Positions 35,132 through 44,714 of a stretch of DNA of 64,000 nucleotides are shown here, piece after piece. Each line of letters begins with the position of its first letter. Position 1 is the stretch's first letter. This DNA comes from Alphaproteobacteria bacterium (lineage in GTDB: Bacteria > Pseudomonadota > Alphaproteobacteria > Rhizobiales > Devosiaceae): positions 1 through 64,000 of the forward strand of contig JAHJWO010000046.1 of assembly GCA_018828145.1 (NCBI GenBank). Reading direction: 5' to 3'. The translations under genes and the position numbers were made by a program. Below the pieces are notes generated by a model. The model saw only the letters and a program-made list of their open reading frames with translations, did not search any database and was not told the origin of the DNA.

Positions 35132-36310
35132 GAAGTAGCGACGATAGAGCGTCAGTTGAGCGGCCCCCATTGCTGGTGCCAAGGCGCCAAGATGGCCCGG
35201 CAACACCTGGGGCGGGACAAAGGCGGCAACGGGCAGTCGCTGCAACTCGGCTTTCAGCTGCGTCACCAGCCGTGCGGTGATTGATGCCGGCATGATGCCG
35301 TCCACGACCACCAAGCCGCTTTCGATCACCGTCGTAGTGTTGAACGCCACTCTGGCGAGTGCTCTTGCGCTGTCGGCAATCCACTGGTCGAGCACGCGGC
35401 CGAAGCCCGCCCAGTCCCATTCCTCGATCCGCGTGGAATCGACCGCAAAGCCCGCTTCCGCGAGGCGCTGTTCGAGGGCGGTCAGCGAGGCAACGAAATG
35501 GGCGGCCTGCAGGCGCCCGCCGTCGTCGCTCACCAGCATGGATCCCAGATTGGCAGAATTGCCGCTCGGCCCCTCCCACAGGGTCCCCTGCCCCACAATG
35601 CCGGCCGCGATATAGCGCGAGATCAGAAAATAGATGAAATCGGCAGGTCGTGGCCGGGGGGATGCGATGAGCTCGGCCCAGCAGGCGGCATTGCCGTCAT
35701 TGACTGTCGTCACCGCCAATCCGGTACGGCGCCCCAGTTCATCGGCTATTTCCAGCTTGTCCCAAAGCATACGCTGCGCCTGCGGAGCGTCGACCAGATG
35801 CAGATTGCCGGCGATATTGGTGGGCATGGCCACGCCAAGATCGCGCAGTCGCTCGCGCTGCGGGTCCGGCAGGTCCACCCCTATGGTGTTGATCATGCTG
35901 GCGATGTCGGTCGCCAGTCTGCTGGCATCGGGGAAGGCATGGTCGCGATGCTGGCGCGCCAGCACCTGTCCATGCAGGTCGACCAGTACCGCCTCGACAT
36001 GACGCCAGCCGATTTCGACGCCCAAGGCATAGGCGCCGTCGGCACGCAGGAAGATCGGGGTTGCGGGCTGCCCGCGACGCCCCCGCAGCACGTCGCCACG
36101 GGACGTCAGCCCAGCCTGTTCCAGGTCTGTCAGAATGGCCGAGACCGTCTGTGGTGCCAGGCCGGTCAGGCGCGCAATCTCGGCATTGGATACGCCGGCA
36201 TTGAAGGCAATCACTGTCAGCACGGCACGCTCATTGGCCCGGCGCAGCCCGTGATGCTGCAACCCGCGCCCTCCGGCATCGAACACGTCACGCACCGGTT
36301 CGAACGTCAT
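35102..36310 (-). CDS. ROK-family transcriptional regulator
   Basis: A 402-residue NagC/XylR-type protein. The N-terminal winged helix (about 25-85) has NAGVSNAEIARLTGLAPQTVSAILTDLEQAGL. The ROK sugar-kinase-like domain starts near 90 (YALGVEIGWRHVEAVLVD) and has VTTVNDGNAACWAE. The zinc motif with several cysteines usual in ROK proteins is not obvious. It would repress sugar genes until a sugar or phosphosugar binds; the target is not adjacent. The two neighbouring genes are transcribed on plus. Confidence 0.82.
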   Translation of the reverse strand: MTFEPVRDVFDAGGRGLQHHGLRRANERAVLTVIAFNAGVSNAEIARLTGLAPQTVSAILTDLEQAGLTSRGDVLRGRRGQPATPIFLRADGAYALGVEIGWRHVEAVLVDLHGQVLARQHRDHAFPDASRLATDIASMINTIGVDLPDPQRERLRDLGVAMPTNIAGNLHLVDAPQAQRMLWDKLEIADELGRRTGLAVTTVNDGNAACWAELIASPRPRPADFIYFLISRYIAAGIVGQGTLWEGPSGNSANLGSMLVSDDGGRLQAAHFVASLTALEQRLAEAGFAVDSTRIEEWDWAGFGRVLDQWIADSARALARVAFNTTTVIESGLVVVDGIMPASITARLVTQLKAELQRLPVAAFVPPQVLPGHLGALAPAMGAAQLTLYRRYFSRTLADLTG

Positions 36311-36625
36311 CTGCGCATCCCAAAGTCGGCGTAATGCCCGACGTCCAGCGCGCGGGTGCGCCCGCGCGATCTGGCCTGATCAAAATGAAAGTATCCACGG
36401 CGCCGCAAACGCCGCGAAAAGGATTCGAAATCGTGTTCGGCAGCCGCCGAAAAGGGTCCGCCGCACTGGTTCCCGTGGCGAATGGATCGGTAACAGCGGC
36501 TGTGTTGTCTATTGGGAGATTTTCCGGTGCGATCTGACTGTGCAAGGATATGGTCTTCCAACCGGTCAGGCCCTGCCTCACAATGCGCAGTCTGGGGAGA
36601 ATTCCGGGCCCTTTGGGGGTGAGTT
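36311..36625. other. Intergenic region between the ROK and DUF4037 genes
   Basis: No supported gene. A strong hairpin CGCGCGGG (36349-36356) with CCCGCGCG (36361-36368), extended imperfectly by CCAG/CTGG, lies about 40 bp before the ROK start and may be part of its leader or operator. The rest shows nothing clear. Confidence 0.4.
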
Positions 36626-37696
36626 TTGCAGGGCATCGAGCTTTCGCGCCGCTTTTATTTCGAAGCTATCCGCCCATGGCTGGACGGCGCAGGCCCCGGA
36701 CTCAAACATTCCGCGGCGCTGATCGGCTATGGATCTGAACTGCTGGGCTTTGATGACGAGATATCCAAGGATCACAACTGGGGACCAAGGGTTCATCTCC
36801 TTGTTTCGCGTGAGGATTTCACTGCCCATGCCCACCGCCTGGTGGAGGAGTTCTCGACCGTTGCCCCAGCCGAGTTTCTCGGGGAACCGATTGGCTGGCG
36901 GAGCCGGCCCCATCCCCCGGCAAGTGGATCGGAGGCCGTTGGCGCCGCCGATCATGGTCTTGAAATCCACACCCTTGAGAGCCGGCTGGACGGCGCATTA
37001 GCAATCCAATCCCTGGATGGGCTTGGTCCGCTGCAATGGCTTGGCCTGTCCGAGCAGCGGCTGCTCGCCTTTACCGCAGGCGCGGTCTTCCACGACGATG
37101 ACAACCGCCTGACCCAGGCGCGGGCGGCACTGTCTTATTTTCCGCGGGATGTGTGGCTCTACAAGATTGCCTGTCAGTGGCGGCGTATTGCCGAGGAGCA
37201 GGCCTTCGTTGGCCGGGCTGGTCAGGTGGGAGACGATCTGGGCTCCCGCGTCATCGCGAGCCGGCTGGTGCGCGACGTCATGCGGATGGCTTTTCTGCTG
37301 GAGCGGCGCTACGCGCCATATGCGAAATGGCTGGGCAGCGCCTTTGCAAAGCTCCCGCTGTCGGCGACGCTAGCGCCGCTCCTGAACAACGTCCTGGAGG
37401 CCCCCCAATGGCAAGAACGCGGCAATGCCCTGGCCTCGGCCTATCTTGCATTGGCGCATCGGCAACTGGCCGAGGGAATTGGCGCCGGGGTGGAGCCCTT
37501 AATCGGCCCCTATCACGAGCGCCCTTTTGCCACGATCAATTCGGATGATCTCATCCAGGCTACGGTGGCGGAAATCGAGGATCCGATCGTTCGGGCCCTG
37601 CCAGTTGTCGGTTCTCTGGATCAGGTGACCGACCTGACCCCGGTTCTCGAGGATGCCCGGGCAGCCCAGCGCATGATGGCGGCCCTACTAGGTTGA
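36626..37696 (+). CDS. DUF4037 protein (nucleotidyltransferase-like)
   Basis: A 356-residue protein of the DUF4037 family. The N-terminal part is nucleotidyltransferase-like (GYGSELLGFDDEISKDHNWGPR, near 34-55, with acidic residues placed as in the fold). The C-terminal DUF4037 part is RLLAFTAGAVFHDD, YFPRDVWLYKIACQWRRIAEEQAFVGRAGQVGDDLGSR and FLLERRYAPYAKWLGSAF. Substrate is unknown; family members sit near diverse genes. The start is TTG 36626 after GGGGGTGAG. It is a single gene, with a small GC hairpin after its stop. Confidence 0.75.
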   Translation: MQGIELSRRFYFEAIRPWLDGAGPGLKHSAALIGYGSELLGFDDEISKDHNWGPRVHLLVSREDFTAHAHRLVEEFSTVAPAEFLGEPIGWRSRPHPPASGSEAVGAADHGLEIHTLESRLDGALAIQSLDGLGPLQWLGLSEQRLLAFTAGAVFHDDDNRLTQARAALSYFPRDVWLYKIACQWRRIAEEQAFVGRAGQVGDDLGSRVIASRLVRDVMRMAFLLERRYAPYAKWLGSAFAKLPLSATLAPLLNNVLEAPQWQERGNALASAYLALAHRQLAEGIGAGVEPLIGPYHERPFATINSDDLIQATVAEIEDPIVRALPVVGSLDQVTDLTPVLEDARAAQRMMAALLG

Positions 37697-37838
37697 CGGT
37701 TCCGAGTGGGTGCGGCCAATGGGGCCGCGCCGACGCTGGGGTATCCTCAACTGACACATAGCCGACTGATTGACCGAGCTGACATTGAGCCGGTTTGAGC
37801 CGTTCCTTGCTTGAGGCATTGAGGAAATGCCAGCACAC

Positions 37839-37871
37839 TTGACTTCTGCATGGTGAGTGACTACACACTCT
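37839..37871 (+). promoter_or_regulatory. tetR promoter with overlapping operator
   Basis: TTGACT (37839-37844), a 17-base spacer and TACACA (37862-37867) form a promoter. The operator TGAGTGACTACACACTCT (37854-37871) covers the spacer and -10. It matches 14 of 18 positions of the perfect palindrome in front of the MFS gene. The expected transcript would start one to three bases before the ATG, so it is probably leaderless. Confidence 0.65.
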
Positions 37872-37875
37872 ATTT

Positions 37876-38433
37876 ATGAGCACGAACCTTAAACTCTCCG
37901 ATGCCGATACCCGTCGCGCCAGCATCATTGCAGCGGCCCTCTCGGTCTTTGCCCAGTCGGGCTATGGCTCGACGCCGGTCGCCGCTGTTGCGGCCAAGGC
38001 CGGCATTTCGCAGGCCTATGTGTTCAAGCTCTATCCAACCAAGGAAGTGCTGTTCGTGGCGGCCATGGAGCGCTGCTACGAGATCATCCTCGAAACGCTG
38101 ACGGCTGCAGCTGATACAGCCCCTGACGGCAGTCCCGAGGGCATTCTGGAGGCCATGGGTGAGGCGTATGCCCGGCTGATAGTCGACCGGGACATCCTGA
38201 TGATCCAGGTTCACGCCCAGAGCGCTGCCGATATCCCCGCGGTCAAGGCCGTGGTGCGGCGGGGGCTTGCCACGCTGGTGCGCCTCGCCAAGGCGCGCTC
38301 GGGGGCCAGCGACGCGGCCGTACAAAGCTTCATCGCCTTCGGCCAGCTCTGCCACCTTATCGTCACCACCGACCTGACCGAGCTCAACGACGACTGGGCA
38401 CAAACACTATGGAAGGGGATGAGCCACTACTGA
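37876..38433 (+). CDS. TetR-family transcriptional repressor
   Basis: A 185-residue regulator. The N-terminal helix-turn-helix (about 12-58) is RRASIIAAALSVFAQSGYGSTPVAAVAAKAGISQAYVFKLYPTK in segments typical of TetR. The C-terminal ligand domain (about 75-185) has no recognisable specificity. It is 158 bp upstream of an efflux gene, and related operators lie before both genes, so it most likely represses the pump and itself until a toxic ligand binds. Confidence 0.87.
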   Translation: MSTNLKLSDADTRRASIIAAALSVFAQSGYGSTPVAAVAAKAGISQAYVFKLYPTKEVLFVAAMERCYEIILETLTAAADTAPDGSPEGILEAMGEAYARLIVDRDILMIQVHAQSAADIPAVKAVVRRGLATLVRLAKARSGASDAAVQSFIAFGQLCHLIVTTDLTELNDDWAQTLWKGMSHY

Positions 38434-38555
38434 GAACGCACCGCGCGGCCCGCTGGGCAGCCCCGCCGACCACGATAAGACCACCCGTTTCGCCCGCACG
38501 CATGGAAACAATCCAGGCCAAGCCGCCAAACGCAGCCCATTCATCGTCAATTTAG

Positions 38556-38573
38556 TGAGTGATTAATCACTCA
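38556..38573. promoter_or_regulatory. Perfect 18-bp TetR-type operator before the MFS gene
   Basis: TGAGTGATTAATCACTCA is a perfect palindrome centred 27 bp before the MFS start. Half-site TGAGTGA recurs in the weaker copy at 37854-37871 before tetR. It is a strong candidate binding site for the TetR protein encoded next door. Confidence 0.8.
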
Positions 38574-38591
38574 AATTATGAGAACTCGATC

Positions 38592-40016
38592 ATGACAACG
38601 CTTGCTCAATCCCTTCCCGCTTCCCGTAGCGCCAGTCGATGGCTGGCGCTCGCTGTCCTCGCCCTGGCCCAGTTTCTCGTGGTACTGGACGCCTCCATCG
38701 TCAATATCGCCCTGCCCCGGCTCGGCCAGGGACTGGGCCTCGATCCGTTGCTGCTGAGCTGGGTCATTACCGCCTATGTACTGCCGTTTGGCGGCCTGCT
38801 TCTGCTGGGCGGGCGTCTTGCTGACCGCATTGGCCACCGCACCATTTTTCTCGTCGGGACGGGCGGCTTTATCGCCGCCTCGCTGGCAGCCGGACTGTCC
38901 CCCAATGGCGGCTTGCTGCTGGCGGCGCGCGCCGTGCAGGGCGCTTCGGCTGCACTCCTCGCCCCCGGCGCGCTTTCGCTGCTCATGCAGCTATTTCCTA
39001 CGGGCCATGGCCGAGACAAGGCACTGGGCATCTGGGGCGCCGTGGCCGGTCTGGGCAGCGTTGCCGGGGTGCTGCTCGGCGGCGTCCTGACCGCACAGTT
39101 CGGCTGGGCGTCGATCTTCTTCATCAACGTGCCAGTGGGCCTGTTCGTCCTCGCCAGCATTCCGTTCCTGATTGGCCGTGATCAGGTCGCGGCGACCCCG
39201 GCGCCCCTCGATATTCCGGGCGCCCTTACCGTTACGGCCGGCCTTGTCGCCATCGTCACCGCGCTCTCGGTGGTGCTGGAAATCGGCTTTCTTGCGCCGC
39301 TGACCCTGGGCCTGCTTGCTGCAGGCATCACCCTGCTGATTGCTTTCGTCGTCATCGAGATCAAGTCGAAGGCACCGCTGGTCGATTTCCGCATCCTCGC
39401 CAACCGCGCCGTCAGCACCGGCAATGTGGCCGTGGTGCTGATCGGCGGCGCCGTGACGGGTCTGTTCTTTGCCCTCTCGCTCTATATGCAGGACGTGCTG
39501 GCCTATGACGCGATGACGGCCGGCCTCAGCCAGTTGCCGCTGGCTATGACGCTGGTTGTGGTTGCCGGCCTGGCTCCTGCCGCCATCGCACGCCTCGGTT
39601 CGCGCGACACCCTGGTCGCCTCCCTGTTGATCTTTGCCGCGGGCCTTGTCTGGCTTTCCTTCGCGCCGACCGATGCGAGCTTCCTCGTCCATCTGCTGGG
39701 GCCGAGCCTGCTCATCGGCACCGGCCTCGGCGGCGCCTTCGTTGCCGGCACGGAACTCTCCGTTTCGGGCGTCAGCGAAGGCGATGCCGGCCTTGCCAGT
39801 GGCCTGGTCAATACCAGCCAGCAGATCGGGGCGGCCATTGGCCTGGCGGTGATCTTCACCATCTCGGCCACACGCGCGACCGCACTGGCCGACGCCGGCA
39901 TGCCGCCAGTCGAGGCGCTGAGCGCCGGTCACAGCTGGGGCTTTCTCACCGCTGCGGGCCTTGCCCTGCTCGCCGCTGCCACTACCGCCGCACTTGGACC
40001 GAGGACGGTCCGCTGA
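38592..40016 (+). CDS. MFS drug efflux transporter (DHA2/EmrB-QacA family)
   Basis: A 474-residue membrane protein with about 14 helices. Family motifs include VVLDASIVNIALP (motif D1, about 25-38), GGRLADRIGHR (motif A) and the motif C-like segment VAGLGSVAGVLLGGVLT. It exports drugs or other small molecules using the proton gradient. ATG 38592 is chosen because an upstream start would lie inside the operator. It is controlled by the TetR operator just upstream. A stem-loop and a broken small membrane gene follow. Confidence 0.88.
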   Translation: MTTLAQSLPASRSASRWLALAVLALAQFLVVLDASIVNIALPRLGQGLGLDPLLLSWVITAYVLPFGGLLLLGGRLADRIGHRTIFLVGTGGFIAASLAAGLSPNGGLLLAARAVQGASAALLAPGALSLLMQLFPTGHGRDKALGIWGAVAGLGSVAGVLLGGVLTAQFGWASIFFINVPVGLFVLASIPFLIGRDQVAATPAPLDIPGALTVTAGLVAIVTALSVVLEIGFLAPLTLGLLAAGITLLIAFVVIEIKSKAPLVDFRILANRAVSTGNVAVVLIGGAVTGLFFALSLYMQDVLAYDAMTAGLSQLPLAMTLVVVAGLAPAAIARLGSRDTLVASLLIFAAGLVWLSFAPTDASFLVHLLGPSLLIGTGLGGAFVAGTELSVSGVSEGDAGLASGLVNTSQQIGAAIGLAVIFTISATRATALADAGMPPVEALSAGHSWGFLTAAGLALLAAATTAALGPRTVR

Positions 40017-40021
40017 CCCTG

Positions 40022-40047
40022 CAGCCGGCGCAATGGTGCGCCGGCTG
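40022..40047 (+). terminator. Stem-loop after the MFS gene
   Basis: CAGCCGGCGCA (40022-40032) pairs perfectly with TGCGCCGGCTG (40037-40047) around ATGG, followed by ACCATTTTC. The T-run is short (four), so it may be a partial terminator that lowers expression of the gene behind it. Confidence 0.55.
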
Positions 40048-40070
40048 ACCATTTTCAAAGGAAACTGAAC

Positions 40071-40427
40071 ATGACCACCCTCGAATACACGGCCCAATCG
40101 AACCGCAAGGCCGGCAGAATCGCGCCGCGTTACTTTTCCTGGTCCGCCTATGCCATCCCTGTATTGATCCTCAGCGGCTTCGGCCTCGTCACCACAATTC
40201 CTGTCGTCTTGCTGAGCTACGCGGTGTTGCGCGATGCGCGGGTCAGGGCACTGCGCTGGTGGGTCGGGCTCACGGCTGGTCTCTTTGCCATCCCCTTCAT
40301 CGGCTAGCTGTTTCGGGCCGATGCCGAAGCCAGGCTTTCCTCCATGCTGCATCCGGCCATGGCGGCGGCGATCGTGCTGTCGTCACTGGTGGTGATCGGT
40401 AAGATCATCAGAAGCCACCGGGGGTGA
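40071..40427 (+). pseudogene. Small membrane protein gene interrupted by an in-frame TAG
   Basis: The reading frame from ATG 40071 stops at TAG 40305-40307 after 78 residues, then continues open in the same frame to TGA 40425-40427. Without the TAG the product would have 117 to 118 residues with about four hydrophobic segments (near 28-50, 60-78 and 98-113). The part after TAG (LFRADAEARLSSMLHPAMAAAIVLSS in two pieces) is coding-like and fits this kind of protein. A single G-to-A change of a TGG tryptophan codon would explain it. It follows the MFS gene and probably belonged to the same unit. A 78-residue product could still be made. Confidence 0.65.
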
Positions 40428-40447
40428 CCGGCATGGTAGGTCGAGCG

Positions 40448-41503
40448 CTAGCGCAGCGCGCGGCCGGCCTCGTCAAAGAGATGAACTGCGTCGGGCGGCA
40501 CACCGATGTGAACCGTCTGATGCAGCTGCAGGTCGGGGGCACCATCGAGCTTGACCGTCACGAGGTCACCGCTCGGCAGCTCGACATAGGCCAGGGCATA
40601 TTCGCCGAACTGCTCGATCACCGACAGGGTCCCCGTCAGGTCCGCATTGGCCGCATCGGCCAGCACCAGGTGCTCGGGCCGGATGCCGATGGTGCGCACA
40701 TTGGCCAGCCGCGGGTGGGTCAGGGTGAGGCTTTTGTTGCCGGGAAGGACCAGTTTTCCGGCTTCGATGGTTACTGGGGTGAAGTTCATGCGTTGGCTGG
40801 CGATGAAGCCGGCGACGAAGGTGTTGACGGGGTTGCGGTAGAGTTCGAGCGGGGTGCCGACCTGTTCAATCCTACCCGCATTGAGCACGACGATGCGGTC
40901 GGCCAGGGTCATGGCTTCGACCTGGTCGTGGGTGACGTAAATCATTGTCGCCGTTAGCGTATCGTGCAGCTTGGCGATCTCGATCCGGGTCTGGGCGCGC
41001 AGCGAAGCGTCGAGGTTGGAGAGCGGTTCGTCGAACAAAAATACCCTGGGATCACGCACGATGGCGCGGCCGATGGCGACGCGCTGGCGCTGGCCGCCGG
41101 ACAGGGCCTTGGGCATGCGATCGAGATATCCTTCGATCTGCAGGATCCTTGCCGCCTCTCTAACCCTTTGATCTATCTCATCTTTTGGTGTCTTGGCGAG
41201 CTTGAGGCCGAAGGCCATGTTGTCGTAGACGGACATATGGGGGTAGAGCGCATAGCTCTGGAACACCATGGCGATGCCCCGCTGAGGCGAGGGTATGTCG
41301 TTGACAACTTTGCCGCCGATCGAGATATCCCCGCCCGAAATCGGTTCGAGCCCGGCGATCATGCGCAGCAAAGTGGACTTGCCGCAGCCCGATGGGCCGA
41401 CAAAAACCACGAACTCGCCGGACTTGATTTCGAGGTCGACGCCGTGGACGACCTCGACCGAGCCATAGGACTTGCGGACGCCCCGCAGCGAAACATCGGC
41501 CAT
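40448..41503 (-). CDS. Sugar ABC transporter ATP-binding protein (UgpC/MalK-like)
   Basis: A 351-residue ATPase. Walker A is GPSGCGKSTLL (about 36-46), signature LSGGQRQRVAIGRAIVRDP and Walker B VFLFDEPLSNLD; the C-terminal regulatory OB-fold (about 240-351) has IGIRPEHLVL. It drives import of the oligosaccharide served by the two permeases and binding protein upstream. It is last in the operon, 10 bp after the alpha-mannosidase gene. Confidence 0.9.
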   Translation of the reverse strand: MADVSLRGVRKSYGSVEVVHGVDLEIKSGEFVVFVGPSGCGKSTLLRMIAGLEPISGGDISIGGKVVNDIPSPQRGIAMVFQSYALYPHMSVYDNMAFGLKLAKTPKDEIDQRVREAARILQIEGYLDRMPKALSGGQRQRVAIGRAIVRDPRVFLFDEPLSNLDASLRAQTRIEIAKLHDTLTATMIYVTHDQVEAMTLADRIVVLNAGRIEQVGTPLELYRNPVNTFVAGFIASQRMNFTPVTIEAGKLVLPGNKSLTLTHPRLANVRTIGIRPEHLVLADAANADLTGTLSVIEQFGEYALAYVELPSGDLVTVKLDGAPDLQLHQTVHIGVPPDAVHLFDEAGRALR

Positions 41504-41513
41504 GGTGGTCTCC

Positions 41514-44500
41514 TCAGGTTTCGATCAGCAGCGTGGCGATCTCGAAGGGGCGCAGGGACAAAGTCACGCCATTGTCTTTGAGCTTGAGCGGCTTGCTGTC
41601 GCCCTCTTCCATCAGGTTGACGCTGCGCACCGACTTGACGGGGATGCCAAAAGTGATGGTGGCCTCGGCGCGGATATTGGCGTGTTCGAAGATGCGCAGC
41701 ACCACGGCATCGGACTTTTCCGCCTTCTTGACCGTCTCGAGCGTGACGTTGGACTGGTCGACGCTGGCAAAGCTGAAGCTCGAAAATTCCGCGGCCGGAT
41801 GGGCAGCGTGCTGGCGCGAGCCGATGACGGCCACCGGGTTATTGAAGCGTTCGGCGGCCCGATGCACGTCGGCCAGATCGGCCACGCCATCATGCACGAA
41901 GAGCGCGTAGCGCAGGCGATGCTCGCCCAGATCGGCCTGCGGATCGGGGAAAACCGAGCCGCGCACCAGCGTCAGCCGGACGGATTGTTCAAGACAATCA
42001 TAGGCATACTTGCAGTCGTTGAGCAGGGCGACACCGAAGTCGCTCTCGCTGAGATCGACCCAGCGATGCATCGAAGCCTCGAAGCGCGCCTTGTCCCAGC
42101 TGGTATTGCGATGGGTCGGCCGCTTGACGTGACCGAACTGGATTTCCGAGCGGATCTCCGAAGTATTGAGGTCGAAGGGGAACTGCGCCTTGAGGACGGT
42201 ATGCCGCTCCTGCCAGTCGATGAAGGTATCGAACTCGACCTGGCGCGCGCCGGCGGCAAGCGAGATGACCTGGACGACGGTGGAGGCCTGATAGGTGCGC
42301 TCGACGCGGATAGCGGCGCGATGCGGGCCGGTCTCGACCACCGAGATGGTGGCCTTGGCGTCGGCCAGGGGCCAGAACTGTTCCTCGAAGTAGCGGTCGA
42401 TATCCCAGGCGTCCCACTGCATGGGCTTGTCTTCATAGGCGATCAGGCGATTGGCCTTTTCGCCCTTGGCAAGGGTCTCGCGATTGCGCGTCTTGTCGAA
42501 GACCGAGGTGATCTCGCCGGCCTTGTCGAAGGTGACCTTGAGCAGTTCGTTTTCGAGATGGGTGGTCGAGACCGACAGGGGCGTCGTGTGGTTGGCGGCG
42601 CCGCCGGCAATAACTTGTCCCCCTGTCCAGCCGAGGGGAGCAATGTTGGATACCGGGGCGCCATAGCCGCTTGAACCGTCGGCAAAGGCGAGTTTCTGGA
42701 TGGGCTGGATGCCCTCGGCCGTGGCGAGCGAGGCGCCTTCCAGCACAGTTTCGTCACCGAGATGAACGATGAATGAACGGGTCTGGCCGGTGAAATTGAA
42801 CAGGCGCAGCTGATCGGCGCCGGGCTTGGCGAAAGCCTGGGCGGCAGAATGCCAGGGACCGTTTTCGGACCCCAGGGTCGAAAAGATCTGACCATATTCA
42901 TTGTCGCTGTCGACATAGACCTCGGGGATGGAGGTGCCGGGCAGGATGTCGTGGAACTGGTTGATGAGGACCAGCTCCCAGAACTCGGCCAGCGTGTCAG
43001 CCGGATAGGGCGCGCCCGCCTGGGTCAGCGCCATGGCGCCCAGGAATTCCAGCTCGCGCAGGAGGCGCTCGGCCTTGCGGTTATTGGCCTTGTTCTTGGC
43101 CACCGAGGTCAGCGTGCCGCGATGGTATTGCAGGTAGAGCTCGCCATTCCAGGTGGGGAACTTGCTGCCGGCCGCGTCCATGCGCTTGCCGAGGCGATCG
43201 AGGAAGGGAACGATGCCTTCGAGCTTGACACGCGGGGCGCCGGGAATGCCGCGCTCGAGGCGGATGCCGCGCTCGATCATGCCGCGGGTGGGGCCGCCGC
43301 CGCCATCGCCATAGCCATAGGACATGACGACTTCGTTGTTGACGGCCTTGGGCTCGTAGCGCTTCCAGGCGCCCATGGTCTCGGAGACGGAGAGATCGCC
43401 ATTATAGGTGGTGAAAATCTCCTCGCTCTCGTAGCGCTGGGCGGTGATGAGCTGGGCCTTGGTGACGGTGCCGTCGATGCCGCGCCAGAAGAATGTGTCG
43501 TAGGGAAAGCGGTCGGTATCGTTCCAGCTGAGCTTGGACGTGACGAAATATTTGAGCCCCGACTTTTCCATGACCTGGGGCAGGTTGGCGGAATAGCCGA
43601 AGGTGTCGGGCAGCCAGACCGTCTTGGGGTCGACGCCGAATTCCTCGAGGTGGAAGCGGCGGCCGCGCATGATCTGGCGGACGAGTGACTCGCCCGAGAC
43701 GATATTGACGTCTGGCTCCACCCACATGGCGCCTTCGATCTCGAACTGGCCAGACTTGACCCGCTTCTTGAGGCGGGTCCAGAGCTCGGGATAGTCCTGC
43801 TTGAGGAAGTCGAAGAGCACCGACTGGTTATACATGAAGATGAATTCGGGATACTCCTCCATGAGGTTGAGCACCGTGGCAAAGCTGCGCCCGGTCTTGT
43901 CGCGGGTATGCATGACACGCCAGAGCCAGCCCACATCGAGATGGGTGGAGCCGACCGCGGTGACCTGCGGCTGGGTCTCGGTATCGACCAGCCTGTAGAT
44001 TTCGGCAGCGATCTTTTCGGCGGCCCCGAGCGAGGCGGCCAGGCCTTCGGCATGGCCATCGCGGCGATCGAGGGCGCGCAGGGCGCGGTCGACAATGGTC
44101 AGGATGGCGTGGCGGCGCGAGTCGGACTGATGCAGGCGGATGGCAACGTCGAGCGGGGTCTGCAGGTCGTAATAGAGCTTTTCGGCGCGCTCGTTGCGCG
44201 TGAAGAACTCGACGGTGAAGCCGACGAGGGGCCGATCGAAGAAGGTGAAGGCATTGACCAAAAGGGTATGCTTGCTGCCCGGCTTGGCCTTGCGCTCGAT
44301 CACCAGTTCGGTGTGGTTGCCATCAAGCGCCTGGGCGATCTTGCCATCGAGATAGGCGAGGCACTGCGGGTCGGTCGAGCCGGGGCGATCCTGCCACTGG
44401 CTGGTGAACTTGAGCACCAGGGTCTGGCCGCGCGCCGCTTCGGGCACGGTGACCTCGGCGGCAAACCAGGTATGGCCCTGATTCTTGGCCCAGACCGAAT

Positions 44501-44714
44501 GGGGGCCGAACTGCTCCCACTTGCGCCAGTCGGCAGCCAGGGCCGCCTCCGCGGTCACATCGGCGCGCTGGACATGCCACTGGAAGGGCGCGTCGGGAAT
44601 GGGCGTCAGGATCTTCTGCTCCAGATCGGCGCAGAGCCGCAGGAGCTTGCCTTCCATCTTGAGGTCATCGTCCAGCAGAGCGAGCTTGGACGAAAGGGGG
44701 TTGGAATAGGTCAT
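41514..44714 (-). CDS. Alpha-mannosidase, glycoside hydrolase family 38
   Basis: A 1066-residue enzyme of the large bacterial GH38 class. The catalytic barrel holds GSTHLDVGWLWR (zinc ligands His258 and Asp260), EGAMWVEPDVNIVSGESLVRQ and WLPDTFGYSANLPQ, where Asp370 is the nucleophile. A long N-terminal beta domain (about 1-245) and C-terminal beta domains (about 600-1066) follow the family plan. There is no signal peptide, so it works in the cytoplasm on imported mannosides, probably N-glycan or yeast-mannan fragments. It overlaps the permease gene by four bases. Confidence 0.93.
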   Translation of the reverse strand: MTYSNPLSSKLALLDDDLKMEGKLLRLCADLEQKILTPIPDAPFQWHVQRADVTAEAALAADWRKWEQFGPHSVWAKNQGHTWFAAEVTVPEAARGQTLVLKFTSQWQDRPGSTDPQCLAYLDGKIAQALDGNHTELVIERKAKPGSKHTLLVNAFTFFDRPLVGFTVEFFTRNERAEKLYYDLQTPLDVAIRLHQSDSRRHAILTIVDRALRALDRRDGHAEGLAASLGAAEKIAAEIYRLVDTETQPQVTAVGSTHLDVGWLWRVMHTRDKTGRSFATVLNLMEEYPEFIFMYNQSVLFDFLKQDYPELWTRLKKRVKSGQFEIEGAMWVEPDVNIVSGESLVRQIMRGRRFHLEEFGVDPKTVWLPDTFGYSANLPQVMEKSGLKYFVTSKLSWNDTDRFPYDTFFWRGIDGTVTKAQLITAQRYESEEIFTTYNGDLSVSETMGAWKRYEPKAVNNEVVMSYGYGDGGGGPTRGMIERGIRLERGIPGAPRVKLEGIVPFLDRLGKRMDAAGSKFPTWNGELYLQYHRGTLTSVAKNKANNRKAERLLRELEFLGAMALTQAGAPYPADTLAEFWELVLINQFHDILPGTSIPEVYVDSDNEYGQIFSTLGSENGPWHSAAQAFAKPGADQLRLFNFTGQTRSFIVHLGDETVLEGASLATAEGIQPIQKLAFADGSSGYGAPVSNIAPLGWTGGQVIAGGAANHTTPLSVSTTHLENELLKVTFDKAGEITSVFDKTRNRETLAKGEKANRLIAYEDKPMQWDAWDIDRYFEEQFWPLADAKATISVVETGPHRAAIRVERTYQASTVVQVISLAAGARQVEFDTFIDWQERHTVLKAQFPFDLNTSEIRSEIQFGHVKRPTHRNTSWDKARFEASMHRWVDLSESDFGVALLNDCKYAYDCLEQSVRLTLVRGSVFPDPQADLGEHRLRYALFVHDGVADLADVHRAAERFNNPVAVIGSRQHAAHPAAEFSSFSFASVDQSNVTLETVKKAEKSDAVVLRIFEHANIRAEATITFGIPVKSVRSVNLMEEGDSKPLKLKDNGVTLSLRPFEIATLLIET

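Noticed and set aside
38991..40352. 453-codon minus-strand frame
   Set aside because: Antisense to the MFS transporter; charged low-complexity translation typical of a shadow frame.
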